Assembly (NCBI RefSeq): GCF_000385925.1
Contig: NC_021175.1
Span: forward strand, 1,528,213 to 1,592,212
Source: Streptococcus cristatus AS 1.3089
GTDB lineage: Bacteria; Bacillota; Bacilli; Lactobacillales; Streptococcaceae
Direction of reading: 5' to 3'
DNA length: 64,000 nt
Shown here one piece after another: positions 25,656 through 34,704 of the stretch (position 1 is the first letter of the stretch; each line of letters begins with the position of its first letter). The notes beneath the pieces are model-generated. The model had not been told where the DNA came from. It worked only from the letters and a program-made list of their open reading frames with translations, and searched no databases. The translations under genes were made by a program, and so were the position numbers.

Positions 25656-26165
25656 TCATTTCAACTTATCCGCTTCGTATTCATGCACCAAGTCCAGTCC
25701 TGCAAAGTTCTGTTGCCGTAGGGCTTCGTAGACAATCATGCAGACCGTATTAGAGACATTCAAGCTGCGGACATGCTGGTCATTCATGGGAATGCGCAAG
25801 GCCTTTTCTGAATGCTGACGCATAAATTCCTCTGGCAAGCCTTTGTCCTCACGGCCAAACATAAAATAATGCGACCCTTCTGCAGCAAAATTCTCTTCCG
25901 AGTAGACCTTCTCGGCAAACTTGGATATCAGATAGAGCTGGCCGTTCATCTGCTTCATAAAGTCATCCAGACTCTCATAGAAGCTAATATCTAGCTTATC
26001 CCAATAGTCCAGTCCAGCCCGCTTCATTTTACGGTCATCAATGGGAAAGCCCATGGGCTTGATGATATGGAGGGGAGAATTGGTCGCTGCGCAAGTACGA
26101 GCAATATTGCCTGTATTCTGTGGAATTTGTGGTTCAAAAAGGACGATATGATTTTGCTGAGACAT
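25656..26165 (-). CDS. trmL: tRNA (cytidine/uridine-2'-O-)-methyltransferase TrmL
   Basis: A 169-residue SPOUT-fold methyltransferase that methylates the ribose of the wobble nucleotide of tRNA-Leu. The knot region shows [48 protein letters not shown] and [18 protein letters not shown], all family blocks. The start at 26165 ([12 protein letters not shown]) follows CAGGAAAAAATC. A structured leader with a terminator hairpin lies just upstream, so expression is probably attenuated. Confidence 0.93.
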   Translation of the reverse strand: MSQQNHIVLFEPQIPQNTGNIARTCAATNSPLHIIKPMGFPIDDRKMKRAGLDYWDKLDISFYESLDDFMKQMNGQLYLISKFAEKVYSEENFAAEGSHYFMFGREDKGLPEEFMRQHSEKALRIPMNDQHVRSLNVSNTVCMIVYEALRQQNFAGLDLVHEYEADKLK

Positions 26166-26190
26166 GATTTTTTCCTGATTTTCATTAGAA

Positions 26191-26286
26191 TAAAAAAATA
26201 GCCACACTGCCCGGAGTCAAGCTCAGCAAACAGCGTGGTTAAGGCATCATTAACTTACATCACAACAGGTCTGATGTAAATCAATG
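26191..26286 (-). promoter_or_regulatory. Two-hairpin leader of trmL (hairpin plus terminator)
   Basis: On the minus strand a first hairpin (CATT..TTACATCA / TGATGTAA..AATG, positions 26248-26286, loop GACCTGTTG) is followed by a terminator-like hairpin (CCACGCTG/CAGTGTGG, 26202-26238) and a TTTTTTTA run, all before the trmL ribosome site. The layout resembles attenuator leaders. It also recalls the 23S-methyl RNA motif of Lactobacillales before rRNA methyltransferase genes, which I offer only as a comparison. Confidence 0.65.
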
Positions 26287-26469
26287 AGGGTACTTTCCTA
26301 GTATATCATTTTCTTCCGACAAGTCAATAAAAATGACCTCAAAAAGTGAGATTTTTGTAGGATTTCTTTTGAAACAGCTTACTATTCTGTAAAAAACGAC
26401 TTTATTGAGATTTATAGATGAAATTTTATATAAAAAAGGTATGATAGATACATATTCGGGAGGAATAAT

Positions 26470-27819
26470 ATGAAAATTGTCGTCGTCGGAAGCGGGAAGG
26501 TCGGCGCCGCCCTTTGTCGCTCACTCGTCGCTGAAAAGCATGATGTCGTTTTAATTGAACAAAATGAAGCTGTTCTAAATCATATTACAAAACGTTACGA
26601 TATTATGGGCATCGTTGGAAATGGTGCGAATTTTAAAATCTTGGAGCAGGCAGATGTTGCCCACTGCGATATCTTTATTGCCATGACTGAGCAGGATGAG
26701 GTTAACATGGTTTCAGCCGTTCTCGCAAAGAAAATGGGGGCCAAAGAAACCATTGTCCGTGTGAGAAATCCTGAATACTCAAATGCTTATTTTAAAGAAA
26801 AAAATATTCTGGGCTTCTCTCTGGTAGTCAATCCTGAGCTCCTCGCAGCTCGTTACATTGCCAATATCATTGATTTTCCTAATGCCCTGTCCCTAGAGCA
26901 TTTTGCCAATGGCCGAGTGACCCTAATGGACTTTAAAATCAAGCCAGAAAGCCATCTCTGTCAAATGAACCTCTCACAATTTAGGAAACGTTTCCCCCAC
27001 GTTATAATTTGTGCTATTGAAAGAGAGGGCAAGCTCAGTATCCCAGATGGTGATTTCACCTTGCAGCCATCTGACAAAATCTTTCTAACTGGAAATCGGT
27101 CAGAGATTGTCCGTTTCCACAATCAAATCCGACCAAGAGTCATCAAAAGCCTCATGATTATCGGAGCAGGCAAGATTGCCTATTATCTATTAAACATTCT
27201 CAAAAACAGCAAAATAGAGCTCAAGGTCATCGAAATCAATCGCCAGCGAGCAGAGTTCTTTAGCCAAGAATTTCCAGAACTCTATGTGGTCAATGGGGAT
27301 GGAACAGCCAAAGACATCCTACTGGAGGAAAGAGCTGCGCACTACGATGCGATCGCCACACTGACAGGGGTCGATGAAGAAAATATCATCACCTCCATGT
27401 TCCTCAATAACCTGGGAGTTCAGAAAAACATCACCAAAGTGAATCGGACCAGTCTGCTTGAGATTATTGACAATCAAGACTTCGCAAGTATTGTCACGCC
27501 GAAAGGGATCGCGGTTGATACCATTATGCACTTCATCCGTGGACGGAATAACGCGCAATTCTCTAGCCTAGAAGCCTTACACCATGTGGCAAATGGCCAG
27601 ATTGAAACGCTCCAATTCCAGATCCACGAAGGAAACAAAATGATTGAGCAGCCTCTTTCTCAGCTCAGATTGAGGAAAGGGGTCCTGATTGCAGCGATTA
27701 TTCGTCAGGGTGTAACCATCTTCCCAAGTGGAGATGACTATTTGGAAGTCGGAGATAAGATCATCGTGACAACCTTGATTCAAAACATCGATAAGATTTA
27801 CGATTTATTAGAGAGGTAG
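26470..27819 (+). CDS. trkA: Trk potassium uptake regulatory protein TrkA
   Basis: A 449-residue peripheral protein with two RCK_N (Rossmann) and two RCK_C domains in tandem. The first nucleotide site is KIVVVGSGKVGAALCRSL, with VGNGANFKIL. The second is SLMIIGAGKIAYYLLNIL, with VNGDGTAKDILLEE. It gates the TrkH channel in response to nucleotides. Its length sets it apart from single-domain KtrA/CabP proteins. It starts after GGGAGGAATAAT, and trkH follows four bases after its stop. Confidence 0.93.
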   Translation: MKIVVVGSGKVGAALCRSLVAEKHDVVLIEQNEAVLNHITKRYDIMGIVGNGANFKILEQADVAHCDIFIAMTEQDEVNMVSAVLAKKMGAKETIVRVRNPEYSNAYFKEKNILGFSLVVNPELLAARYIANIIDFPNALSLEHFANGRVTLMDFKIKPESHLCQMNLSQFRKRFPHVIICAIEREGKLSIPDGDFTLQPSDKIFLTGNRSEIVRFHNQIRPRVIKSLMIIGAGKIAYYLLNILKNSKIELKVIEINRQRAEFFSQEFPELYVVNGDGTAKDILLEERAAHYDAIATLTGVDEENIITSMFLNNLGVQKNITKVNRTSLLEIIDNQDFASIVTPKGIAVDTIMHFIRGRNNAQFSSLEALHHVANGQIETLQFQIHEGNKMIEQPLSQLRLRKGVLIAAIIRQGVTIFPSGDDYLEVGDKIIVTTLIQNIDKIYDLLER

Positions 27820-27823
27820 CCCC

Positions 27824-29263
27824 ATGAATAGATCTATGATTCGCTTTCTCCTCTCTAAACTCCTGCTCATCGAGGCAGCCCTCTTGTTAGTTCCAACAAT
27901 CGTTGCCCTGATTTACCGTGAAGATCTTGAAGTCTTCCTTTCGATCGGCGCGACAATGATTATTTTAGTGATTTTGGGTGGATTAGGTTCAGCCTTTAAG
28001 CCTAAGGATGCCCACATTTACACCAAGGAAGGGGTACTGATTGTTGCCCTTTGCTGGATTCTCTGGTCCTTCTTTGGCGCTCTGCCTTTTGTCTTTTCTG
28101 GTCAGATTCCAAATCTAATTGATGCTTTCTTTGAAGTCAGCTCTGGCTTTACCACTACTGGTGCTACGATTTTAAATGATGTATCTGTCCTTTCCCACTC
28201 CCTCCTCTTTTGGCGTAGTTTTACCCACTTGATTGGAGGAATGGGGGTGCTGGTCTTTGCCTTAGCTATCATGGACAATGCTAAAAATGGCCACTTAGAG
28301 GTCATGAAAGCAGAAGTTCCTGGACCAGTCTTTGGTAAGGTTGTGTCGAAATTGAGAAACACCGCCCAGATTCTTTATATTATCTATCTAGCGCTCTTTG
28401 CCCTTTTTGCCTTTCTTTATTTCCTCGCCGGCATGCCACTCTTTGATAGTATCGTCATCGCAATGGGAACGGCTGGTACAGGAGGCTTCACTGTCTTTAA
28501 CGACGGAATTGCCCACTACAACAGTTCTCTAATCACCTACCTTGTCAGCTTCGGCGTTCTGACCTTTGGGGTAAACTTCAATCTCTACTATTATCTCTTG
28601 ATTCGAAGATTTAAAGCCTGTTTTCATGACGAGGAGTTGAAAGGCTATCTCTGGATTGTCCTCACTGCCACTATTTTGATTAGCTTCAATGTTCTCCATA
28701 TTTACGGGGAATTTGCTAAAAGCTTAGAAATTTCATTTTTCCAAGTTTCCAACATCATTACTACGACAGGATTCGGCTATGGAGATACCGTACAGTGGCC
28801 CCTCTTCTCACAAGTCATTCTGCTGCTGCTCATGTGTCTAGGAGGTTCTGCTGGCTCCACCGCTGGCGGTTTCAAAGTGATCCGTGCCATTATAATCGGT
28901 CGCATCGCTAAAAACCAAATCCTTTCCACACTTTCGCCAAACCGCGTTCTAACCATGCATATCAACGGTGCTGTTTTGGATAAAGATACCCAACACAAGG
29001 TTCTCAAATATTTGGCTGTTTATATTTTGATTATCGCAGCTTTGATTGTTATCATCAGTCTGGATAATAACAATCTAATGACTGTTACCAGTGCTGTCAT
29101 CAGCTGTTTCAATAATATCGGACCAATGATCGGAACCACCGAGACCTTCTCTATCTATAGCCCATTTTCTAAATTCCTCCTCTCTCTTGCCATGATTGCA
29201 GGGCGTTTAGAAATCTATCCAATCTTGCTTCTATTCCTACCAAGAACTTGGTCTAACAGATAG
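27824..29263 (+). CDS. trkH: Trk potassium channel subunit TrkH
   Basis: A 479-residue membrane protein with four pore-loop repeats of the Trk/Ktr type. Selectivity-filter-like segments are SSGFTTTGATIL, AGTGGFTVFNDG, ITTTGFGYGD and FNNIGPMIGTT. It forms the K+ conducting subunit in the cell membrane. It is preceded by trkA with a 4-base gap and start behind GAGAGGTAGCCCC, so the two are co-translated. Confidence 0.93.
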   Translation: MNRSMIRFLLSKLLLIEAALLLVPTIVALIYREDLEVFLSIGATMIILVILGGLGSAFKPKDAHIYTKEGVLIVALCWILWSFFGALPFVFSGQIPNLIDAFFEVSSGFTTTGATILNDVSVLSHSLLFWRSFTHLIGGMGVLVFALAIMDNAKNGHLEVMKAEVPGPVFGKVVSKLRNTAQILYIIYLALFALFAFLYFLAGMPLFDSIVIAMGTAGTGGFTVFNDGIAHYNSSLITYLVSFGVLTFGVNFNLYYYLLIRRFKACFHDEELKGYLWIVLTATILISFNVLHIYGEFAKSLEISFFQVSNIITTTGFGYGDTVQWPLFSQVILLLLMCLGGSAGSTAGGFKVIRAIIIGRIAKNQILSTLSPNRVLTMHINGAVLDKDTQHKVLKYLAVYILIIAALIVIISLDNNNLMTVTSAVISCFNNIGPMIGTTETFSIYSPFSKFLLSLAMIAGRLEIYPILLLFLPRTWSNR

Positions 29264-29318
29264 CAGGAAAATAGCTATAATATAATACTTAGCTTTATCA
29301 TCGAGTTCAAAAATGAAA

Positions 29319-29365
29319 GCTCTATAATTTCTGTAGTGAATAAAACACTGTAGAAATTATGGAGC
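29319..29365. repeat. 20-bp inverted repeat after trkH
   Basis: GCTCTATAATTTCTGTAGTG and CACTGTAGAAATTATGGAGC pair over 20 positions with three G-U pairs and a 7-base loop, then TATTTTG. It could be the trkH terminator or the joined ends of a lost insertion sequence. Confidence 0.65.
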
Positions 29366-29542
29366 CTATTTTGTTATCTCGAATATATAATATACAAATC
29401 ATATCATTTACTTGATACATAATTTCTCATTAATTTATTTTTCCATTTTATCCTCCGATTGGGCTTGCTACTGATTTCCTTTTCACGCTTCATTATGGTT
29501 CTAGTATGCCACAAACAATATATATAAGGTTTGATAAACCAC
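29366..29542 (-). pseudogene. Gap holding a start-only remnant of a YezG-type gene
   Basis: Minus-strand sequence near 29410-29460 reads AGCAAGCCC...GGAGGATAAAATGGAAAAATAAATTAATGAG. This parallels the ribosome site and first codons of the YezG gene at 30066 (ATGGAAAAACAAATTAATGA), but codon 4 is a stop. It looks like a truncated duplicate. The rest of the gap is AT-rich and shows nothing else. Confidence 0.45.
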
Positions 29543-29569
29543 AAAAGACCACCTAAATGGTGGTCTTTT
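29543..29569 (-). terminator. Terminator of the immunity gene cluster
   Basis: AAAAGACCACC/GGTGGTCTTTT stem with a TAAAT loop, just past the YezG gene stop. Confidence 0.85.
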
Positions 29570-29580
29570 ATCCAAGCAAA

Positions 29581-30066
29581 TTACTTTCCATTATGTTCCT
29601 GCTGGAAGGCTTCCATGGCTTTGAACTGTTCTAGTTCTTTTTCGTTAGCTGGTTGCATTCCGAGATATTTATATTCAAAAAAGTCCATTTGTTGACCTGA
29701 ACTATAATCACTTTCATTCCAAGGTGCATAGTCAAATTCAGCAGATAATTTCGTGCCAATTACCTTTATCGTACAAGAAGTCCACAAAGGTTGGCCTTCT
29801 TTCTCAAAGATTTCTCTCAACTCCCAAGCCAATCTAAAGGTGCGTCTTTCTTGATTCCGAAATTCTAAATTAGGAATACCATACCGCTTTGGAATATAGA
29901 GATTGTAGATATACTCATTTTTCCCCTCTTCATTAAAGAAATAATATACCTCTCCCCCATCAAAAGCTAAACTTATGTTAATAAAAAGATTATCCCATGC
30001 TACTGGTATTGTCTCATTAACACTCTGTGCAATCTCACGAATTTTTTCATTAATTTGTTTTTCCAT
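29581..30066 (-). CDS. YezG family immunity protein (LXG antitoxin type)
   Basis: A 161-residue cytoplasmic protein of the YezG/TIGR01741 family, known as antitoxins to LXG nuclease toxins such as YeeF. It shows the family blocks EKIREIAQSVNETIPVAWDN, VYYFFNEEGKNEYIYN and TLRLAWELREIF-like FRLAWELREIF. I start at 30066 (MEKQINEKI) because GAGAGAGGAAAT precedes it. The matching toxin is absent from the window, so it is an orphan immunity gene at the end of the toxin locus. Confidence 0.85.
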   Translation of the reverse strand: MEKQINEKIREIAQSVNETIPVAWDNLFINISLAFDGGEVYYFFNEEGKNEYIYNLYIPKRYGIPNLEFRNQERRTFRLAWELREIFEKEGQPLWTSCTIKVIGTKLSAEFDYAPWNESDYSSGQQMDFFEYKYLGMQPANEKELEQFKAMEAFQQEHNGK

Positions 30067-30142
30067 ATTTCCTCTCTCTAGTTTGCTAAGTTGTGTCTGG
30101 CAAATCCTCCCCATACTCAACCTAGTTGAGACAAGTTTCTTT

Positions 30143-30853
30143 TTAAAAATACAGTCCAATGATAATCCATTCATCAATGATATCCCAAAAATTTAAGTTT
30201 CCTTTAGGAAGCTCTTTGGCGGACCAAAGATAGGCTCCTGTCTCCAGATCTTGGTTTAAATCAAGTACCACATAGGTCCCCATGCCATTACTGAAAAAGT
30301 TGTAGCAAGAGGTCAAATCCATCTCCAGCTGGTCTTCATATTCCCATTCAAAATCAGCCATGGAATCGATATTTTCAGTGCTATCCAAGCCCATTGTTTT
30401 ACTAGGGTAGTAGTAAAAGCCATTATGAACTTTTGTGTAAAAGTCTACAATCGTTTTATCTATATTTTCAATCGGACAGTCAAATTTCTCACTAAATTCT
30501 GATTCTGGCAGTGGATTTTTCCCTTCATAGAAAGCTGTTTTTTGAGTCTTGTAACTAAGAATAGTATATAAAATAGAATATTCTTCACCAATTTCATCAA
30601 CTCAATCTCAGTCAGATATGTTTGTAGATAAAGAATCGTATTGCTCAATTCCTTTGCAAGATATTTCCCCCAAACTCCTAGAATAACTGCTTTTCTATCT
30701 TCCAAAGTATCGGCTAGAAATGCCGCTTTCCAATATTCTGGAATGGGAGCATTCAAAATAGTGGATTCATCGGTTATAAACTCTACTTTTTTCTTCAGAC
30801 GATAGCGTGTATTTATCTAAAAATGCAATCTTTTCATTTACCTTTTTATCCAT
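30143..30853 (-). pseudogene. SUKH (SMI1/KNR4) immunity protein with two compensating frameshifts
   Basis: Start ATG 30851-30853 after GGAGGTGAAG, reading MDKKVNEKIAFLDKYTLSSE. One extra A in a poly-A run shifts the frame to FITDESTILNAPIPEYWKAA. A missing G near TTGATGAAATTGG then shifts it back to YSILYTILSYKTQKTAFYEG and on to the intact C-terminal SUKH part (TYVVLDLNQDLETGAYLWS). Start and end are in the same frame, 237 codons apart. The product is therefore nearly full length but scrambled over about 65 residues. Confidence 0.8.
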
Positions 30854-30934
30854 CTTCACCTCCAGCTTGATTTATCATCAACTTTCCTGTATCTCTAGTA
30901 TACCACAAAGCATACCTTCCAAGCTTTCCCAGAT

Positions 30935-30956
30935 AAAAACCGCCCAAAAGGGCGGT
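30935..30956 (-). terminator. Terminator after the scaffold-PoNi fusion
   Basis: ACCGCCC/GGGCGGT around AAAA with a T-run; the same hairpin and flanks recur at 35785-35806. Confidence 0.85.
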
Positions 30957-30967
30957 CAACTTAGATA

Positions 30968-33127
30968 TTATTTATCGTTCTGAACCAATAGGTCGTATGG
31001 GAAGAAATCCAAATCTTTGAGACGTTCATCATAGATACCACGCATCTTGCAAAGGGCAGCGGTATCAAAACTCCAGTAACCATAATAGGCATCATCTGTC
31101 TTATGCGTGTCATACCATGATGCTTCTGAGTGGGCATAGTACCAGAACTTCTGTGCTTCAATGACACTATCCGCATCATTCCCAATCATATTCAGGTATT
31201 CCAAATGCGAGTGGAAATTCTCAACTTCGCCCTTTAACAAGTATAGGGCAAGTGTTTCGATGTAGCCGTCTTGAACACTTTCGTCTTCCTCAGAATATTG
31301 TACATATTTATCAAATAAAATTTTTACATCATCTATAAACTCTTCTTTGCGATTTTCAAAAAGAACCGCTAGAGACAGGTAGTCAATCATGGTAAAAATA
31401 CCTGAACTTTCGTTATATATTAAACCATAGTAAGACAAACTATCTTTAAAACAACTAAATACACTTTCAATATCCTCACCAATAGAATATAAAACTTTAG
31501 ATAGATTTCTGTAATCTCCAGCAAGGTATAAATTTAATAAATCTTTCTTATCCAATGGTAAAGTCGACTGTAAGGATATAAATTCTCTGGAACTCTTTTC
31601 TAAAAAAAGCTTTCTTTCTAAAAAATACTCCTCATTTTTATATTTATCTCTAAACATAACATCCTCACCTCTAAGCTTACCAACAAAACGGCTTTGAGGC
31701 TCACTTAAATCTCTTGAAACGTTTTCAACTGCTTTCTCACCAAACTCTTCCTTGGTATGTTTACCAACTTGTTCTGCAGCCTCTTTCGCACCCTTAGCTA
31801 CTTCATCGCCATGTTTAGCTAACTGCTCACTGGCTTCCTTGCTGAACTCCCTGCCAACTTTCTTACCAGCTTGTTCTGCAGCCTCTTTCGCACTTTTAGC
31901 TACTTCATCACTATGCTTAGCTAACTGCTCACTAGCTTCCTTGCTGAACTCTCGGCTAACCTTCCGACCGCTCTGCTCGCTTGCCTCGCCATAGAGTTTC
32001 TGGCGTATACGCTGAAACTCCGCACTCTCACCCGTACTCTGGTAAAGTCGAGCGGTATGCTTGCCAATGTCATCTCCTTTGCGGAAATCATCCAATCCCG
32101 CAAAGGAGAACTTCTTGTAACTCAAGTCATCCCATAGATTCCCCAAACGACTTCTAAAGAAGTCCTTGGTCGCACCATAGCTCTCCCGTGCTAGTGTACT
32201 CAGATAGTTGTCAGACAACATCGTACGAGCTTGTTTTATATAAGATAGACCCTTTTCAATCTTGGGCACCTGTGACAATCGGCTTACCAGCTTGCTCTTG
32301 CCGGCTATCTTGGCTAACTTAGTAGGACCAATAAATGAAACGATCTCACTGATGATTTCTCCCGCAGCCTGTCCACTTTCGTAACCCGAAAACTGTCCAA
32401 CCAATTTAATTTTATCACGAATCGGTTGCTGTTTCAAATCTTTGGCATGACGGGCATCATGTAGAATCGACCCCATGAGACTGCCATCGCGAGTACTGTC
32501 GTCTAAGGCATTAATCAAATCATTCACTTCTGGAATCATTGTGACTAATCCATAAGCAGTCCCAAGCGTATTTAGTAAGGCTTCGCCAAGAGCATTCTTC
32601 CCACCTTCTAGATCATCCTTCATCCACTGCGGAGTTTCTTTCCCCATGAGAGAATTATAACCAAACGTCAGACCCTCGTGGGTGTATTGGGCAAGATCAA
32701 CACCAAATTCTACAGCTCCAAATGTTGCATCACCTAAAATGCCAAAGGCTGCATCCCCAAAACCTTTGATGTAGGCCCAGTTCGGATCATCCTTCATCCA
32801 TTCAGTCATTCCGTCTAAACTATCAGAGAGGCCCTTACGCCAATCTCGCAACGTGGCCTGAATTGGATGGTGAAGACGCCAATCCTTTTCTATCCTCTCC
32901 TTTTCCTTGTCTTCCAATTCCTTGGCTTTTTGTGCCTCTAGCTCGGCTTTCTGGACACTCTCATCTATCTGATCATCTATCTCCTTGACCTTATCCGCCA
33001 TGGGGGAAAGATTGTTCACTACTTGGCTGATAATAGGATCGCTATAGTCTAGCCCATTTGTCTGCTGCAGTTGACCCAGCAATTCTTGCAGATATTGGAG
33101 ACTAGTCTCCGTTGCCAATGCGGTGCT
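30968..33127 (-). pseudogene. Start-less LXG scaffold fused to a PoNi immunity domain
   Basis: An open frame of about 716 codons with no ATG and no ribosome site at its 5' end; it begins inside the LXG scaffold. About 173 N-terminal residues, most of the LXG domain, are missing compared with the intact toxin. The shared scaffold (LHHPIQATLRDWRKGL through SFAGLDDFRKGDDIGKH) is followed by a 34-residue tandem repeat (REFSKEASEQLAKH...). In place of a toxin tip comes FVGKLRGEDVMFRDKYKNEEYF and a complete DUF1911/PoNi-like protein ending FFPYDLLVQNDK. The nuclease domain is absent. Probably silent; an immunity start at MFRDKYKNEEYF could still be used. Confidence 0.75.
31745..31960 (-). repeat. 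Tandem 102-bp coding repeat in the scaffold stalk
   Basis: Two successive copies of a 34-residue unit, REFSKEASEQLAKHSDEV and REFSKEASEQLAKHGDEV, each ending in KEAAEQ(A/V)GK. The intact toxin and the HNH cassette have only one partial unit. Confidence 0.75.
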
Positions 33128-33443
33128 TTAGTTATTTGATCTAATAAAAGAGCTAACATTTCTATTATTGATGCATTTATATATATTGAACAGTCATTTC
33201 TTAGGTGCCTCTATTCTGAATGAAAGATTAGGCCATTTGAATCTTTATCATGTTAGATAAAGATGATGATAACTCCCTATCTAAAAAGGCCAGCAAAGCT
33301 GACCATTTGAATTATTTTATAGTATTATCTATGTAGCATTGTTAAAAAAACGTGAAATGTCTGCAATCACCTTCAGACAAAAAAAAGTTAGACAGAAAAA
33401 TCTAACTTTTGGGGTGCGGTTCAATAGGGTGGTGATATCATTA
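33128..33443. other. Non-coding gap upstream of the truncated scaffold
   Basis: No gene seen. It holds two minus-strand hairpins: GGTCAGC/GCTGGCC with TTTTT at 33282-33304, and TCTAACTTTT paired to AAAAGTTAGA with a T-run at 33379-33410, the terminator of the Tdi1-like gene. Homology to the intact toxin stops sharply at 33126, so the gap contains the recombination join. Confidence 0.7.
33379..33410 (-). terminator. Terminator of the Tdi1-like immunity gene
   Basis: AAAAGTTAGA/TCTAACTTTT stem with an 8-base loop and TTTTTTTT on the minus strand. Confidence 0.85.
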
Positions 33444-33983
33444 TCAATCATCCATTACTCCGCCTGTCAGTTGGTACATGAGGTAAATGTGCTCCAAGGT
33501 TTTTACCTTATCCATATGGTCCACATCTTTAAAACCTCCTAATGCTAGGAGCGGTACAAAACCAAAACATTGGTCATAAGGCAGGGGACCATGTTTTGCT
33601 ACAGCTTGTCTATATAAATCAAGTTCAAATTTCTTTGTAATATATTCATTATCTAAAAATTGAATGAATAAATCCAGACCCTTACAAATAATATCTAAAT
33701 CTTGAATATTATATTGGACAATTCCCACGTAGGCATTCTCTTCCCAAGTTATAATATCTCCAAAAGCTGTTACAAACATGGGAAAAGCGACATCTCCTCT
33801 GAAATAGCTATCTTGGAGAAGTTCAAGATAGTCATCTGGATTAATCACCTTCAAATAACCATCTAAAAAGGTTCCCAGACCATCTTCCTGCCAAATTTGA
33901 ACTAACTCAGCTGGAACCTGATCCTTGTATTTTTCAATAACTTCTTGAGGCATATCTGCCACTTTTATAAAGTTGTCTAACAT
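33444..33983 (-). CDS. Tdi1-like (GAD/DUF1851) immunity protein
   Basis: A 179-residue cytoplasmic protein. An N-terminal GAD-related part (VIEKYKDQVPAELVQIWQEDGLGTFLDGYLKVINPDDY) and a C-terminal DUF1851 part (CFGFVPLLALGGFKDVDHMDKVKTLEHIYLMYQLTG) match the Tdi1 type of immunity proteins. The start at 33983 (MLDNFIKVADMP) is preferred over the longer frame to 34037. No matching toxin lies next to it; it follows the HNH toxin's own immunity gene and is likely an orphan gained by recombination. Confidence 0.8.
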   Translation of the reverse strand: MLDNFIKVADMPQEVIEKYKDQVPAELVQIWQEDGLGTFLDGYLKVINPDDYLELLQDSYFRGDVAFPMFVTAFGDIITWEENAYVGIVQYNIQDLDIICKGLDLFIQFLDNEYITKKFELDLYRQAVAKHGPLPYDQCFGFVPLLALGGFKDVDHMDKVKTLEHIYLMYQLTGGVMDD

Positions 33984-34098
33984 CGCATCCTCTTTTTTCA
34001 GTTTATAGACAAAAACATTAGATACTATTTTCCGCATTCGCTACCTAGAAAACTAGATAAATCAGGCTCTTGATCATCCCCTAGCAAGTCGAGTAACT

Positions 34099-34704
34099 CT
34101 ACGAAGCGGAAAAAATTTCTTCATCTTGTTCATTCAGAATCGCCTGAATATCTCCACCATTAACTACTACTAGGTAGTCCGCAGGTAGAATCAAAGTTTT
34201 TATTAGCTTTGGATTCTTTTTTAATATTTCAAAAGCATATATGCCGACAAAATCATCAGTATCTTGATTTTGATAGCCAACAAACCAGCCCGAATCACCT
34301 TTTCGATCAGTGTTTTGTCTTTGCAAAAAGTAATGGTCGCTTTCAAAGACACCTTTGGCTAACACTATTTTCTCATCAAATCTGATTTCAGAAGCTTCAA
34401 TCTTAAGCTCTTTAGCTAGCCTAGTTTGTTCGGACTGAATCCAAAGAGCCAAGGTCAAATCATCAGTAAACTCTTTAAAAGGGTTTGTTTCATAGTTTAC
34501 TGACATTATCCTAAATTGGTCCATATTCAATTGAGCAAGTTTATATATGCTAAAACCGATTTGTAATAGCAGGCCATCTTGTATTCGTTCCTTTGAGGGC
34601 AGTACATTCACAACTTTGAGCCATTCCTCAAAAAGACCTTCAGAGAATGTCCCGTAAAAGATCAAACCATTCTTCTCTACTTTTGTATCAAGCACTTCCG
34701 TCAT
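34099..34704 (-). CDS. Probable immunity protein of the HNH cassette (DUF2185-like end)
   Basis: A 201-residue acidic protein whose start overlaps the stop of the HNH cassette by 17 bases, the usual toxin-immunity arrangement. The C-terminal block DRKGDSGWFVGYQNQDTDDFVGIYAFEI resembles DUF2185 (Imm33-type) immunity domains; the N-terminal half I do not recognise. It presumably binds and blocks the HNH nuclease in the cytoplasm. Pairing is inferred from the overlap. Confidence 0.6.
   Translation of the reverse strand: MTEVLDTKVEKNGLIFYGTFSEGLFEEWLKVVNVLPSKERIQDGLLLQIGFSIYKLAQLNMDQFRIMSVNYETNPFKEFTDDLTLALWIQSEQTRLAKELKIEASEIRFDEKIVLAKGVFESDHYFLQRQNTDRKGDSGWFVGYQNQDTDDFVGIYAFEILKKNPKLIKTLILPADYLVVVNGGDIQAILNEQDEEIFSAS

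Noticed and set aside
31745..31960. Short tandem repeats as a CRISPR array
   Set aside because: The repeat is coding, has two units of 102 bases without spacers, and no cas genes are near.
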